A DNA stretch of 64,000 bases, taken from the NCBI RefSeq assembly GCF_036090055.1, contig NZ_CP107970.1, positions 5,415,001-5,479,000 on the forward strand. Reading direction: 5' to 3'. Every line of letters begins with the position of its first letter. Position 1 is the first letter of the stretch. Made by a program: the position numbers and the translations under genes. Under the pieces are notes generated by a model. It was not told where the DNA came from. It saw only the letters and a list, made by a program, of their open reading frames with translations, and did not search any database. This DNA comes from Nocardioides sp. NBC_00368 (GTDB lineage Bacteria > Actinomycetota > Actinomycetes > Propionibacteriales > Nocardioidaceae). This document shows positions 7,974 through 21,298 of this stretch, in pieces.

Positions 7974-8096
7974 TTACGTACAACTAGAACGGATGTCGTC
8001 CCACTTCGGCTCGAACGCATACCCGCCGTCGGTCGGCACGCCCTTCGCGGGCTTCGCGAGCATCGGCAGGATCGGCGGCATCACAGGAAGGTCCAC
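7974..8096 (-). pseudogene. ligC-type ATP-dependent DNA ligase, N-terminal remnant cut in motif I
   Basis: A 40-codon frame starting at GTG 8096. It reads LPVMPPILPMLAKP early on and then FEPKWD, closely matching the start of mycobacterial LigC-type ligases. In intact ligases the next residues are GFR, completing motif I (KxDG), where the Lys is adenylated. Here the frame changes to DIRSSCT and stops at 7974-7976. The break therefore falls at about 7995-7998, right beside the serine recombinase gene. The simplest reading is that the element recombined into ligC, with the rest of ligC beyond the left edge of the window. Confidence 0.8.
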
Positions 8097-8110
8097 ATGC
8101 TCACCGTAGG

Positions 8111-8128
8111 CGATCGGCGCGCCGATCG
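8111..8128. terminator. 18-bp perfect palindrome after the GNAT gene
   Basis: CGATCGG-CGCG-CCGATCG forms a 7-bp GC-rich stem with a 4-nt loop, 2 bp beyond the stop codon of the GNAT gene. It has no T-tract. It could attenuate transcription into ligC or simply be a chance palindrome. Confidence 0.3.
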
Positions 8129-8130
8129 GG

Positions 8131-8781
8131 TCAGCGTTCGAGAGGACTCGGGTTGAGCAGGGACACGTCCAGGTCGCTGTTGCGGAGGCGATAGACCTGG
8201 AGCCTCAGGCCGTAGTACTTCTCCGTCTCCCCGACCCAGTCCATGCCGATGCGGCGTGCGGCGTGGATGCCGTGCTCGTTCTGGGGTCGCACGACGGCGA
8301 AGATCTCCTCCTCGCCGTTGGCGAACGCGTAGTGGGCGAGGGCGTGTCCGGCTTCTGAACCCAGTCCTCGTCCCCACGCCCAGGGGGCGAGCTGGTAGCC
8401 CACCTCCAGGTCCTCTCCCTCCGGAGGAAGCGGCAGGATCTGTGCCGATCCCGCGAGACGTCCGCTCTCGATCTCCTCGACCGCCCATCGGCCGCTCGCC
8501 CGGCCGGCGGGTCCGGAAGGCGTGGCGAGCCAGCTGCTGATCGTCGCCCGCATGGAGTCGACGTCGGTGACCTGTTCCATGGCGGGCGCCAGCCAGCGGG
8601 AGACCTCGGTGCTGCCGTAGATCTCGAGTGCCGCGGGAGCGTCGTCCTCGTGCCAGGGCCGAAGCCGCACCCGCGCCGTACGGATGGTCGAACCATCGAT
8701 CGTGACTTCATCAGCCAACGTGAGCTCCTCGAAAGGGTGTGTCGCATCCGCCCGATCGCGTCGAGGAGGCGGGTGCGACAC
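8131..8781 (-). CDS. GNAT-family N-acetyltransferase (RimJ/RimL-like)
   Basis: A 216-residue acetyltransferase. The core reads VRLRPWHEDDAPAALEIYG at the start of the fold; the beta4 strand is LEVGYQLAPWAWGRGLGSEA, whose GRGLGSE is the acetyl-CoA pyrophosphate loop; and NEHGIHAARRIGM is typical of RimJ-like enzymes. The first ~35 residues are poorly conserved, so the start could be further downstream. The substrate is unknown; members acetylate ribosomal proteins, amino-sugars or drugs. It lies just outside the inferred element boundary and upstream of broken ligC on the same strand. Confidence 0.82.
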   Translation of the reverse strand: MSHPPPRRDRADATHPFEELTLADEVTIDGSTIRTARVRLRPWHEDDAPAALEIYGSTEVSRWLAPAMEQVTDVDSMRATISSWLATPSGPAGRASGRWAVEEIESGRLAGSAQILPLPPEGEDLEVGYQLAPWAWGRGLGSEAGHALAHYAFANGEEEIFAVVRPQNEHGIHAARRIGMDWVGETEKYYGLRLQVYRLRNSDLDVSLLNPSPLER

Positions 8782-8896
8782 AGGAAGTGACTCGACGATA
8801 GCGCGCTCCGCCCAGTCCGGTGAGGGATCATCCTGAGTCAGTGCGGTGAGCGCAGCCTCGGCCGTCTACAGTTGTCCCGTGCGTTTCGGCGTACGT

Positions 8897-8975
8897 TCCC
8901 CGGTTGGTCTGCCGGCAGGGCCCGCCTGACTTTGAATCAGGACTAGCGACGTAGGTTCGACTCCTACCCGGGGAG
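8897..8975 (+). tRNA. tRNA-Gln (anticodon TTG), atypical 79-nt form
   Basis: The acceptor stem TCCCCGG/CCGGGGA (7 bp), anticodon stem CCTGA/TCAGG around loop CTTTGAA, and T stem GTAGG/CCTAC around TTCGACT are all perfect. The anticodon TTG is at 8932-8934. The D stem GGTC/GGCC is plausible. Two features are odd: two bases instead of one between D and anticodon stems, and a 9-nt variable loop where class I tRNAs have 4-5. CCA is not encoded. A TACAGT box lies upstream at 8867-8872. Confidence 0.6.
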
Positions 8976-8981
8976 CAGAGG

Positions 8982-9019
8982 GCCCGCCCTGACCTGCGCT
9001 TTGGCAGATGGAGGCGGGC
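8982..9019 (+). terminator. Hairpin downstream of the tRNA
   Basis: GCCCGCC at 8982-8988 pairs with GGCGGGC at 9013-9019, with an inner CTGC/GCAG helix. It begins 6 bp after the tRNA and is probably its 3' terminator or processing structure. The T-tract is weak. Confidence 0.4.
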
Positions 9020-9141
9020 TTCGTCCTTCCAGATGGCACACCAGGATGGCACACAAGGAGCCAGAATCGGCCCCGATCCCAGTTGCTCGGCGTCCTCGCT
9101 GGTGCGCGGCCGGAGGCCAGGGAGGGGCGCGTTGCACCCGC

Positions 9142-9147
9142 TAGGGT
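9142..9147 (+). promoter_or_regulatory. -10 box TAGGGT of the NTF2-like gene (leaderless)
   Basis: TAGGGT is followed by 6 nt and the ATG at 9154. No Shine-Dalgarno is present, so a leaderless transcript is likely. Confidence 0.5.
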
Positions 9148-9153
9148 CGCCGC

Positions 9154-9534
9154 ATGGTGACTCAATTGCATCGCTACATAGATGCATGGCGGCGCCACGA
9201 CGTCGGCGCGGTCCTGGCCACGCTGACGGAGGACTGCGTGGTGATCGAGTCCTATGGCCCGGTCTACCGTGGCCGGCCCCACGTGGAGCAGTGGATGAAC
9301 GCGTGGTTTGCGGCCGGCGGCCGCGTCGACGCGTGGGACATCACGACATATGCCGCGGCCGATGAGTTCCTGATGGCCGAATGGAGCTTTGAATGCACTT
9401 GGCGAGGCCAGGTCGGCAGGTTTGAGGGTTGCTCCATCGCGAGGATCCACGGCGATCGCATCGCCTACCTCCGCGAGTACGCCACCACCGCCCCGCTCTA
9501 TGACTGGACCGGTACGTGGCGCGATCAGCAATGA
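9154..9534 (+). CDS. NTF2/SnoaL-like fold protein
   Basis: A 126-residue protein of the NTF2-like superfamily. It opens LHRYIDAWRRHDVGAVLATLTEDCVV, followed by a central helix GRPHVEQWMNAWFAAGG and the C-terminal strands FECTWRGQVGRFEGCSIARI, the usual layout of a SnoaL-like cone. The family includes enzymes (ketosteroid isomerases, polyketide cyclases) and non-catalytic binding proteins; no catalytic residue is diagnostic here. The start is set by the leaderless TAGGGT box. The gene converges on an alpha/beta hydrolase with which it shares a 148-bp intergenic stretch. Confidence 0.75.
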   Translation: MVTQLHRYIDAWRRHDVGAVLATLTEDCVVIESYGPVYRGRPHVEQWMNAWFAAGGRVDAWDITTYAAADEFLMAEWSFECTWRGQVGRFEGCSIARIHGDRIAYLREYATTAPLYDWTGTWRDQQ

Positions 9535-9586
9535 CGCGCTCTTGACCACCAGACCGGCCTATCTGGCTGAGGTCTTGACCGCAGAA

Positions 9587-9602
9587 CCCCGCCATGGCGG
9601 GG
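9587..9602. repeat. 16-bp palindrome, copy 1 (core CCCGCCATGGCGGG)
   Basis: The palindrome CCCCGC-CATG-GCGGGG folds into a 6-bp stem with a 4-nt loop. It lies between two convergent genes with a second copy 52 bp downstream. It may be a bidirectional terminator or a REP-like element. Confidence 0.5.
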
Positions 9603-9638
9603 AAACGGCCGGCGATCTGCGGCGACACGCGCGCGGAA

Positions 9639-9654
9639 TCCCGCCATGGCGGGA
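9639..9654. repeat. 16-bp palindrome, copy 2 (core CCCGCCATGGCGGG)
   Basis: TCCCGC-CATG-GCGGGA is followed by AAA. The 14-bp core is identical to copy 1 and only the outer pair differs. It lies 28 bp beyond the hydrolase stop on the other strand. Confidence 0.5.
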
Positions 9655-9682
9655 AAATGCCCCGCGCCCGCGCCGATGCGGC

Positions 9683-10465
9683 TCACGCGCCGTGGCGGCG
9701 GAGGAAGAAGCGGAGGATGTCGTTGAACGCCTCGGGGGCCTCGAGGTTGCTGACGTGACCGCAGCCGGGGATGACGGCGAGGTCCGCGGCCGGGATGAGG
9801 CGTTTGAATTCGTGCGCGACCGACAGCGGCGAGCGGGCGTCGAGGGCGCCCCAGATGAGCTGGGTGGGCACCCGGATCGTCTCGAGCACGTCGGTCAGAT
9901 CGGCCTGGGCCATCGCGGTCAGGGCGGTGAGCATGCTGTGGCGGCGTACGTCGGCTGACATCGCCTTGATCAGGGGTAAGAAATCGGCAGGCGGTGAGCC
10001 GGCGAAGAGGCCGGGGAGGGTGGGGTCGAAGGAGCCCTCCGGCTGGTCGCGCAGGCCGGCGAGACGGGCGTCGGCCTCCTCGGCACCGAGCGAGCCGCGC
10101 CAGCCGGCGTAGCCGTCCGCGAGGACGAGGCTGTGGACGACGCCGGGGTGGCGCCGATAGAGCTCGAGGATGACGGTCACGCCCCAGGAGAGCCCGACGA
10201 CGGTGCACGGGGAGACGTCTAGGGCGCGGATCAGCCCGGCCAGACAGTCGCCGTAGTCGCTCAGCCGGAACCCCGCGGGCACGTCGGAGGAGCCGCCGGC
10301 GCCGGGCTCGTCCCAGGCGATGACGGTGAACTCGTCAGCGAGGGCGTCGAGCTGGGGTGTCCAGGTGCGGCCGTCCTCGGCGCCGCCGTGGACGAACACG
10401 ACCGCAGGGCCTGTCCCGGCCTGTCGGAAGGCGACGCGCAACCCGTCGATCTCGACGACATCCAT
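9683..10465 (-). CDS. Alpha/beta-fold hydrolase
   Basis: A 260-residue alpha/beta hydrolase. The oxyanion region is FVHGGAEDGRTW. The nucleophile elbow GLSWG places the catalytic Ser at residue 93. The acid is probably in IWGALDARSPL and the base is the His of PGCGHVSNLEAPEAF. The length fits the esterase/haloperoxidase-like group; the substrate cannot be told. The ATG at 10465 is leaderless, with TAGCGT ending 7 nt upstream. The gene stands alone, convergent with the NTF2-like gene. Confidence 0.85.
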   Translation of the reverse strand: MDVVEIDGLRVAFRQAGTGPAVVFVHGGAEDGRTWTPQLDALADEFTVIAWDEPGAGGSSDVPAGFRLSDYGDCLAGLIRALDVSPCTVVGLSWGVTVILELYRRHPGVVHSLVLADGYAGWRGSLGAEEADARLAGLRDQPEGSFDPTLPGLFAGSPPADFLPLIKAMSADVRRHSMLTALTAMAQADLTDVLETIRVPTQLIWGALDARSPLSVAHEFKRLIPAADLAVIPGCGHVSNLEAPEAFNDILRFFLRRHGA

Positions 10466-10472
10466 GACTCCG

Positions 10473-10478
10473 ACGCTA
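10473..10478 (-). promoter_or_regulatory. -10 box TAGCGT of the alpha/beta hydrolase (leaderless)
   Basis: TAGCGT on the minus strand with 7 nt before the ATG and no ribosome binding site. Confidence 0.5.
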
Positions 10479-10699
10479 GCTCAGCAGCCGCGATTCGGCT
10501 TGACACATCGGGCAACAATGGCCACGCGCTGTTCATCTTCGTGTAAGGTCGCCGGGCTTCCTGTGCATGCCCGCGTGTCGCGTTGGTGATTGCGGAGATG
10601 CGCAGGGTGGTATGGATACTGGCCTCATATCGGGGTCGTGGGGGAGCAGGGTGTAAAGTCGCCCAAACTAATCGACAAACACTTGGAGGAAGCGTGGGC

Positions 10700-11131
10700 A
10701 TGGGACCGGTCATCGGTTACGTACCTGGCGTGTTCGATCTCTTCCACATCGGTCACCTCAACATGCTGCGTCAGGCGCGAGAGCGCTGTGACACGTTGAT
10801 CGCAGGGGTGGTCTCCGACGAGGTCTGCGAGACGACCAAGGGGATCATCCCCACCGTCCCGCTCGTCGAGAGGCTGGAGATCGTCGAGGCGATCGGGATC
10901 GTGGACGCGGTCTACGCCGAGCGCACCACCGACAAGGTCGACTCCTGGCGCGAGGTCGGGTTCACCCACCTCTTCAAGGGCGATGACTGGAAGGGCACCG
11001 AGAAGGGCGACGCGCTCGAGAAGAAGATGGCGTCGGTCGGTGTCGAGGTCGTCTACTTCCCCTACACGCTCCAGACCAGCAGCACCGCCCTGCGGAAGGC
11101 GATCGCGCGAGAAGGTGCCCAGGTCTCGTGA
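10700..11131 (+). CDS. TagD-like cytidylyltransferase (glycerol-3-phosphate type)
   Basis: A 143-residue nucleotidyltransferase. The signature GVFDLFHIGHLNML contains the HxGH motif that binds CTP, and LQTSSTALRK near the end fits the family's second signature (usually RTEGISTT). TagD makes CDP-glycerol from CTP and glycerol-3-phosphate for teichoic-acid polymers. The ATG at 10700 is favoured because GGAGGA ends 9 nt upstream; GTG at 10694 would be too close. It overlaps the LicD-methyltransferase gene by GTGA, so its product probably feeds a LicD-type transfer reaction. CDP-ethanolamine-like or CDP-ribitol-like products cannot be excluded. Confidence 0.82.
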   Translation: MGPVIGYVPGVFDLFHIGHLNMLRQARERCDTLIAGVVSDEVCETTKGIIPTVPLVERLEIVEAIGIVDAVYAERTTDKVDSWREVGFTHLFKGDDWKGTEKGDALEKKMASVGVEVVYFPYTLQTSSTALRKAIAREGAQVS

Positions 11132-12723
11132 CCGTCAGCGCCCTCACGCCTGGCGGATTCGAGGTCTCCGACGAGGGAGTCCTCGTCCGGGGCTCCTCGA
11201 CGTCGGTCCTGATCCTCTCCGTCGACGGCCAGTACGTCTGGTCGCTGACGCCCAGCCGCGACGGCCACCGGGTCGACGGCGGCGTCCTGGTGCCGTGGCC
11301 GAACGTGCTCACCCGGTTCCTCGACGGCTCGGCGACGGTCACCATCGCCGACTACGACGGTGAGGTGCTCTTCGAGGAGAAGATCTCTCTCGGCACCGGC
11401 GAGGGCGCGATCTCGATCGTCGACGGCAGCGGCAACCCGCTCAGCGTCGACAAGGTCGGCCATCTGACCCGCTCCTTCGAGGCCACCGACGAGGGCATTC
11501 GCGCAGAGATCCTCGACGGCACCCAGCGTGTCCTCGCCGACCTCCGCGACGTGATCGGCGTGGAGGCCTACCTCAACTACGGCGCGCTCCTCGGCGCGAT
11601 CCGGGAGGGCCGGATGCTCGGACACGACTCCGACACCGACGTCTGCTACCTCTCCAAGCACACCCTTCCGGCCGACATCATCACCGAGTCGTACGCCATC
11701 GAGCGCACCATGCGCGAGCGCGGCTGGAGCGTCCTGCGGATGTCCGGCGGCGACATCAAGGTGCTGCACCAGGTCTCCGACGGCCGCAAGGTGCACATCG
11801 ACATCTTCGTGGCCTTCTACGTGCCCGACAAGGACGGCGAGCCGGTCTTCTACCAGCTCGGCAACCGCTCCGGACGGCTGCGCCGCGAGGCGATCGTGCC
11901 GGTCTCGACGATCAACCTGCACGGCTACGACTTCCCGGCTCCCGCCGAGCCCGAGGAGATGCTGGCCTTCATCTACGGCCCGAAGTGGCGCACCCCGGAC
12001 CCGTCGTTCAAGTACGCGGACCCGCCCGCGGGCGTACGTCGCCTGGACGGCTGGCTGCGTGGGTTCCGCACCGACATGGGGTTCTGGACCGAGTTCCACA
12101 ACACCCACGGCAGCGAGCTGGAGACCAAGCAGTCCTACTTCGCGACGTGGGTCATCAAGCAGCTGCCCGAGGACGCCAAGGTGGTCGACATCGGCTCCGG
12201 CTCGGTCGGGCGTGACGGTCGCTTCTTCGCCCGTAAGGGGCACCAGGTGCGCTCGGTGGACTTCTCCCGCGCAGCGGTTGCCGCCGTACGCCGCCGGGCC
12301 GAGCGCCACAAGCTCCCGCTGATCTCCGACCAGCTCATCCTCGGTGAGCTCCGCTCGACGCTGACGCTGGGTGCGCGACTGGCCCGCGACCCGCACCACC
12401 TCTACGCCCGCGACCTGATCGGCTGCCTCGACAAGGCGGCGCGCCACCAGCTCTGGATCCTGTCGAAGATGGCGCTGCGTCCCGGCGGCGGCAAGCTCTT
12501 CCTCGAGTTCGCGGCCACCGGTGAGAACCTCCCCGACCCGAAGCCCGAAGGGCTCGTACGCCGCGTCGATCCAGCCCTGGTCCAGGCCGAGATCGAGGCC
12601 GCCGGCGGTGTGGTCGAGCACCTCGAGATCGTCGACGGCCGGGACATGCTCGACGACCCGCTGCCGCGGGTCGCTCGGCTGCGTGCCTCCTGGCCCTCTC
12701 TCAAGTCTGCAGAAGGAAACTGA
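11128..12723 (+). CDS. LicD-type phosphotransferase fused to a SAM methyltransferase
   Basis: A 531-residue two-domain protein. Residues ~135-265 form a LicD/nucleotidyltransferase-like domain (LNYGALLGAIREGRMLGHDS, then DTDVCYL and KVHIDIFVAFY), the family that adds phosphocholine or phosphoglycerol to surface glycans. Residues ~340-520 are a class I methyltransferase (VVDIGSGSVGRDGRFFARKG, then VRSVDFSRAA and ALRPGGGKLFLEF). The first ~110 residues look like a beta-rich accessory domain. The GTG at 11128 overlaps the TagD-like stop. A plausible route is CDP-alcohol synthesis, transfer to a polymer, then methylation, but acceptor and donor are unknown. Confidence 0.78.
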   Translation: MTVSALTPGGFEVSDEGVLVRGSSTSVLILSVDGQYVWSLTPSRDGHRVDGGVLVPWPNVLTRFLDGSATVTIADYDGEVLFEEKISLGTGEGAISIVDGSGNPLSVDKVGHLTRSFEATDEGIRAEILDGTQRVLADLRDVIGVEAYLNYGALLGAIREGRMLGHDSDTDVCYLSKHTLPADIITESYAIERTMRERGWSVLRMSGGDIKVLHQVSDGRKVHIDIFVAFYVPDKDGEPVFYQLGNRSGRLRREAIVPVSTINLHGYDFPAPAEPEEMLAFIYGPKWRTPDPSFKYADPPAGVRRLDGWLRGFRTDMGFWTEFHNTHGSELETKQSYFATWVIKQLPEDAKVVDIGSGSVGRDGRFFARKGHQVRSVDFSRAAVAAVRRRAERHKLPLISDQLILGELRSTLTLGARLARDPHHLYARDLIGCLDKAARHQLWILSKMALRPGGGKLFLEFAATGENLPDPKPEGLVRRVDPALVQAEIEAAGGVVEHLEIVDGRDMLDDPLPRVARLRASWPSLKSAEGN

Positions 12724-12724
12724 C

Positions 12725-12961
12725 ATGTCCGACGAATCCGGCATCAAGAACATCGCCCGCGGCGCCCGCGACGCGGCCCGTACGCGTGCGTCGCTGGTGC
12801 GCCGCATCGAGGCGCTCGAGGCCGAGGTGCAGGAGCAGCGTCAGCTCAACCGCCGCGTCGCCGAGCTCACCGACGTGATCGCCGAGCTGCTCATCCCGCT
12901 GCAGGACGCCGACACGGAGAAGGCGGAGAAGATCCTCGCCGAGTACCGCGCGAAGATCTGA
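12725..12961 (+). CDS. Small coiled-coil protein of unknown function
   Basis: A 78-residue, highly charged protein with an almost continuous predicted coiled coil (RRIEALEAEVQEQRQLNRRV, then AELTDVIAELLIPLQDAD). The ATG lies 1 bp after the stop of the LicD-methyltransferase gene, and AGAAGGAAA upstream is a good ribosome binding site. It has no membrane segment or enzyme motif. I do not recognise a named family. It probably scaffolds or regulates the two upstream enzymes. Confidence 0.65.
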   Translation: MSDESGIKNIARGARDAARTRASLVRRIEALEAEVQEQRQLNRRVAELTDVIAELLIPLQDADTEKAEKILAEYRAKI

Positions 12962-12971
12962 CCCGAGCTGA

Positions 12972-13627
12972 TCATCCCAGCGCTTCGAGGGCCTGCCTGA
13001 GGTCGTCGATCCGCTGGCCGAGCCGACGACGGGCGTCGCCGCCGGGGCCCATGCCGGCGCCGATGTCCAGGTCGGCGACCGCCTCCTCCACGCCGGCGAG
13101 GCGCGACCGAAGATCGGCGACGACATCGACGTCGACCCGGCCGGGCACCGAGGAGCGGCGCTCGTCCAGGGACCGGCGCAGCAGGTCGGCCTGGGTGCTG
13201 AGCTTGCGACTGGCATGCCACAGGTCGACGAAGACCTGCACCTTCGCCCGCAGGAGCCACGGGTCGAACGGCTTGGCGAGGAAGTCGGCGGCACCGGTCG
13301 CGTAGCCGCGATAGGCGAGATGGGTGTCGAAGTCGTTGGCGGTCAGGAAGATGATCGGGACGTCCTTGGTGCGCTCCCGGGCCTTGATGCGGGTGGCGGT
13401 CTCGAAGCCGTCCATCCCGGGCATCTGCGCATCGAGCAGGATCAGCGCGAAGTCGTCGTGGAGCAGTGCGCGGAGCGCGTCCTCGCCCGAGCCGGCACGG
13501 ACCAGGGTCTGGTTGAGCGAGCCGAGGATGGCCTCGAGCGCGACCAGGTTGGCCGCCCGGTCGTCGACCAGCAGGATCTTGGCCCGGGCGCTGGTGGCGG
13601 CGCCCACCGACGCGAGAGCGGTGTCGT

Positions 13628-13631
<4 letters not shown>
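12972..13631 (-). CDS. Receiver-domain response regulator without DNA-binding domain
   Basis: A 219-residue protein. The receiver domain (residues ~15-135) has the acidic pair in ILLVDDRAAN, the phospho-acceptor Asp in ALILLDAQMPGMDG, the Thr in IIFLTA and the Lys in DFLAKPFDP, so it should be phosphorylatable. The rest is a helical/coiled stretch with no HTH or enzyme domain. The ATG at 13631 overlaps the stop of the giant hybrid kinase (ATGA), so it is almost certainly that kinase's output or relay partner. Confidence 0.85.
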
Positions 13632-18991
<5,360 letters not shown>

Positions 18992-19168
18992 CTCGCCTCC
19001 TCTCGCGCTGAACTGCGCGTCTGCTGAAGTGTCCCACTCATCGGTTGGTCTCGACCGACAAAAACGGTGGTTCCCCATCGATTCTGGTCATTCCTTGACC
19101 TACCTGCCGGTTTCCTTGGCCTGATCAGTGCCTTGCGGGGGCAAAGGGGTGCACAATCAGCGGTGGCT

Positions 19169-21298
19169 ATGAGCACCGGAGTCAAGACGATCTCGCGCAC
19201 GTTCGAGCCGGCACCGACGTCGGTCTCCGAGGCGCGCCGTTTCGCGCGGAGGGTGCTGGCCGACTGGGGTCTCGACGACCTTCTCGACGACGCCGTGCTG
19301 TTGACCAGCGAGCTGGTCACCAACGCCGTGACCCACGCCGGCACACCGATGACCGTCGCGGTCGTACGCGAGGAGGACCGGCTCCGCATCGACGTGTTCG
19401 ACCAGCACCCGACCCGCGTGCTCCCGGTCGGCGCCAACGCCTACCCCGGGACCGGCGAGCACGGTCGCGGGCTGCTCATCACCTCGGCGCTGTCGACGGC
19501 CTGGGGAGTGGAGTACCGCAAGGACCACAAGCGGGTCTGGGCAGCGTTCGCGCTGGTCGAGGAGACCCTCGGCGCCGAGGCACCCGCCGGTGGCGGTCCG
19601 GAGGACCAGCGCGTACGCCGCCGCGCCACCGCGCCAGGCCAGGATCCGCTGGGACTGAGCGGGCTGGCGCTCAACCAGCTGCCGCTGGCGGACATGCTCG
19701 AGCTGGTGGTGGAGCAGACCCGTGACCGCTTCGGTGCGGATGCGGCGTACCTGCTGCTGGAGGACGAGATGGAGGACCGGTTCGTGGTGGCCGCCACGAG
19801 CGGGTCCGCCGCACCGATCCAGGGGCGGGGCGTGCGGCGTGGTGAGGCCGGTGCGCCGACCCTCAAGGCATCGTTCCGGCCGCTGTCGATCGGGGACCTG
19901 CGGGCGACCCCGGTCGAGCTGCTGCGCGGGCTCGAGCTGCGCTCGCTGGCGACCGCGCCGGTGGCCTTCGACGGACGCGTGATCGGCACACTGGCGGTCG
20001 CGTTGGCCGAGCCGGCCGGTTTCACCACCGATGACGGCGCGCAGCTGCAGCGGATCGCCGACTGGGCCGCGCCCAGCGTCGACCGTGCCTCCACCCGGGC
20101 GGCGGACGGCGAGCGGCGGGCCTGGCTGGCGTTCCTGGGGGAGTCGAGCGTGATGCTGGCCGGGTCGCTGGACCTGGAGGCGACCACGGCGATGACCGGG
20201 CAGATCGTCGTGCCGCGGCTGGCGACCTGGTGCGGCATCTACCTCAACGACGCTCGCGAGCAGCCCCGGCTCCAGTTCGCCTGGCATGCCGACGAGCACC
20301 AGCTCGACTCACTGCAGAAGGCCCTGGAGGACGCGGCTCCGGACGGCCGGGAGGCCCCGGCCGAGCCCGACTTCCCCGGTGAGGTCGCGATCCTCCCGTT
20401 GGAGGCGCGCAACCGGATCATCGGCTGGCTCACCCTCGGGCGGCCCGTCGGCGAGCCGTTGCGCCGCGAGCGACTGCTGGTGGCGGAGTCGGTGGCCCGG
20501 CGGGCGGCGCTGGCCATCGATAACGCCCGCGCTCACACCGAGCTCCAGGACATCGGTCAGTCGCTGCAGCGCAGCCTGCTGCCGGCGGTGCTGCCGGAGA
20601 TCCCGGGCGTGGACATCGGGGTCGGCTACGAGCCGACGGGGGAGTTCAACGACGCCGGCGGCGACTTCTACGACATCTTCGCGCTCGGTTCCGGGCGCTG
20701 GGGCTTCATGGTCGGTGACGTGTGCGGGGTCGGGCCGGAGGCGGCCACGGTCGCCGGCATGTCGCGCCACACGGTGCGGGCGCTGATGCGGGCCGGCATC
20801 CCGATCGCGCCGACCCTGGAGCGGCTCAACGCCGCGATCTGCGACGAGGGCCCGCGAGGCCGGTTCATCACGATGGTCTGCGGCACGATCGAGGTCACTG
20901 CCGCCTCCCGCTTCAGGCTGCGGCTCGTCTGCGCCGGCCACCCGCCGCCGTTCCTGGTCACCCGCTCCCGTCCCGGCGTCCCGGCGCGCCGGGTGGGCCG
21001 TCCTCAGGCTCTCCTCGGAGTGATCGACGCCGTCGACTACATCGAGGAGGAGCTGACGGTGACGCGCGGCGACCGGCTCGTCGTCGTCACCGACGGCGTC
21101 CTGGAGCGGCGCGCGGGGGAGCCGATGTTCGAGGAGGCCGGGGTCGAGGCCGTCCTCGCCGCGGGCATCGGCGCCGGGGCTCAGGCCGTCGCCGACCGCC
21201 TGCTGCGCGCGGTCGCCGACTTCTCCGCGGCACCGCCGTCGGACGACATGGCCGTCCTGGTCCTCGACCTGGGCAAGGGCGCCGTCTCCCACCCCTAG
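19169..21298 (+). CDS. ATPase/GAF/PP2C (RsbU/SpoIIE-like) phosphatase
   Basis: A 709-residue soluble regulator. Residues ~5-130 are an RsbW-like ATP-binding domain (LLTSELVTNAVTHAG, then GEHGRGLLIT). One or two GAF-type sensor domains follow (~170-470). The C-terminal ~220 residues are a SpoIIE-type PP2C phosphatase (EFNDAGGDFYD, VGDVCGVG, VCAGHPPP, VVVTDGVLERR, SDDMAVLVL) with the metal-binding Asp residues present. It should switch an anti-anti-sigma factor, linking GAF-sensed signals to a sigma factor. It diverges from the poly-HAMP kinase across 177 bp. The ATG at 19169 has no strong SD; GTG at 19163 is possible. Confidence 0.88.
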   Translation: MSTGVKTISRTFEPAPTSVSEARRFARRVLADWGLDDLLDDAVLLTSELVTNAVTHAGTPMTVAVVREEDRLRIDVFDQHPTRVLPVGANAYPGTGEHGRGLLITSALSTAWGVEYRKDHKRVWAAFALVEETLGAEAPAGGGPEDQRVRRRATAPGQDPLGLSGLALNQLPLADMLELVVEQTRDRFGADAAYLLLEDEMEDRFVVAATSGSAAPIQGRGVRRGEAGAPTLKASFRPLSIGDLRATPVELLRGLELRSLATAPVAFDGRVIGTLAVALAEPAGFTTDDGAQLQRIADWAAPSVDRASTRAADGERRAWLAFLGESSVMLAGSLDLEATTAMTGQIVVPRLATWCGIYLNDAREQPRLQFAWHADEHQLDSLQKALEDAAPDGREAPAEPDFPGEVAILPLEARNRIIGWLTLGRPVGEPLRRERLLVAESVARRAALAIDNARAHTELQDIGQSLQRSLLPAVLPEIPGVDIGVGYEPTGEFNDAGGDFYDIFALGSGRWGFMVGDVCGVGPEAATVAGMSRHTVRALMRAGIPIAPTLERLNAAICDEGPRGRFITMVCGTIEVTAASRFRLRLVCAGHPPPFLVTRSRPGVPARRVGRPQALLGVIDAVDYIEEELTVTRGDRLVVVTDGVLERRAGEPMFEEAGVEAVLAAGIGAGAQAVADRLLRAVADFSAAPPSDDMAVLVLDLGKGAVSHP

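Noticed and set aside
1..7997. Prophage
   Set aside because: Only a recombinase is phage-like. No structural, replication or lysis genes are seen, and the cargo is metal resistance.
11062..12807. 581-codon minus-strand frame opposite the LicD-methyltransferase gene
   Set aside because: The plus strand has clear domains and operon overlaps; the antisense frame has none.
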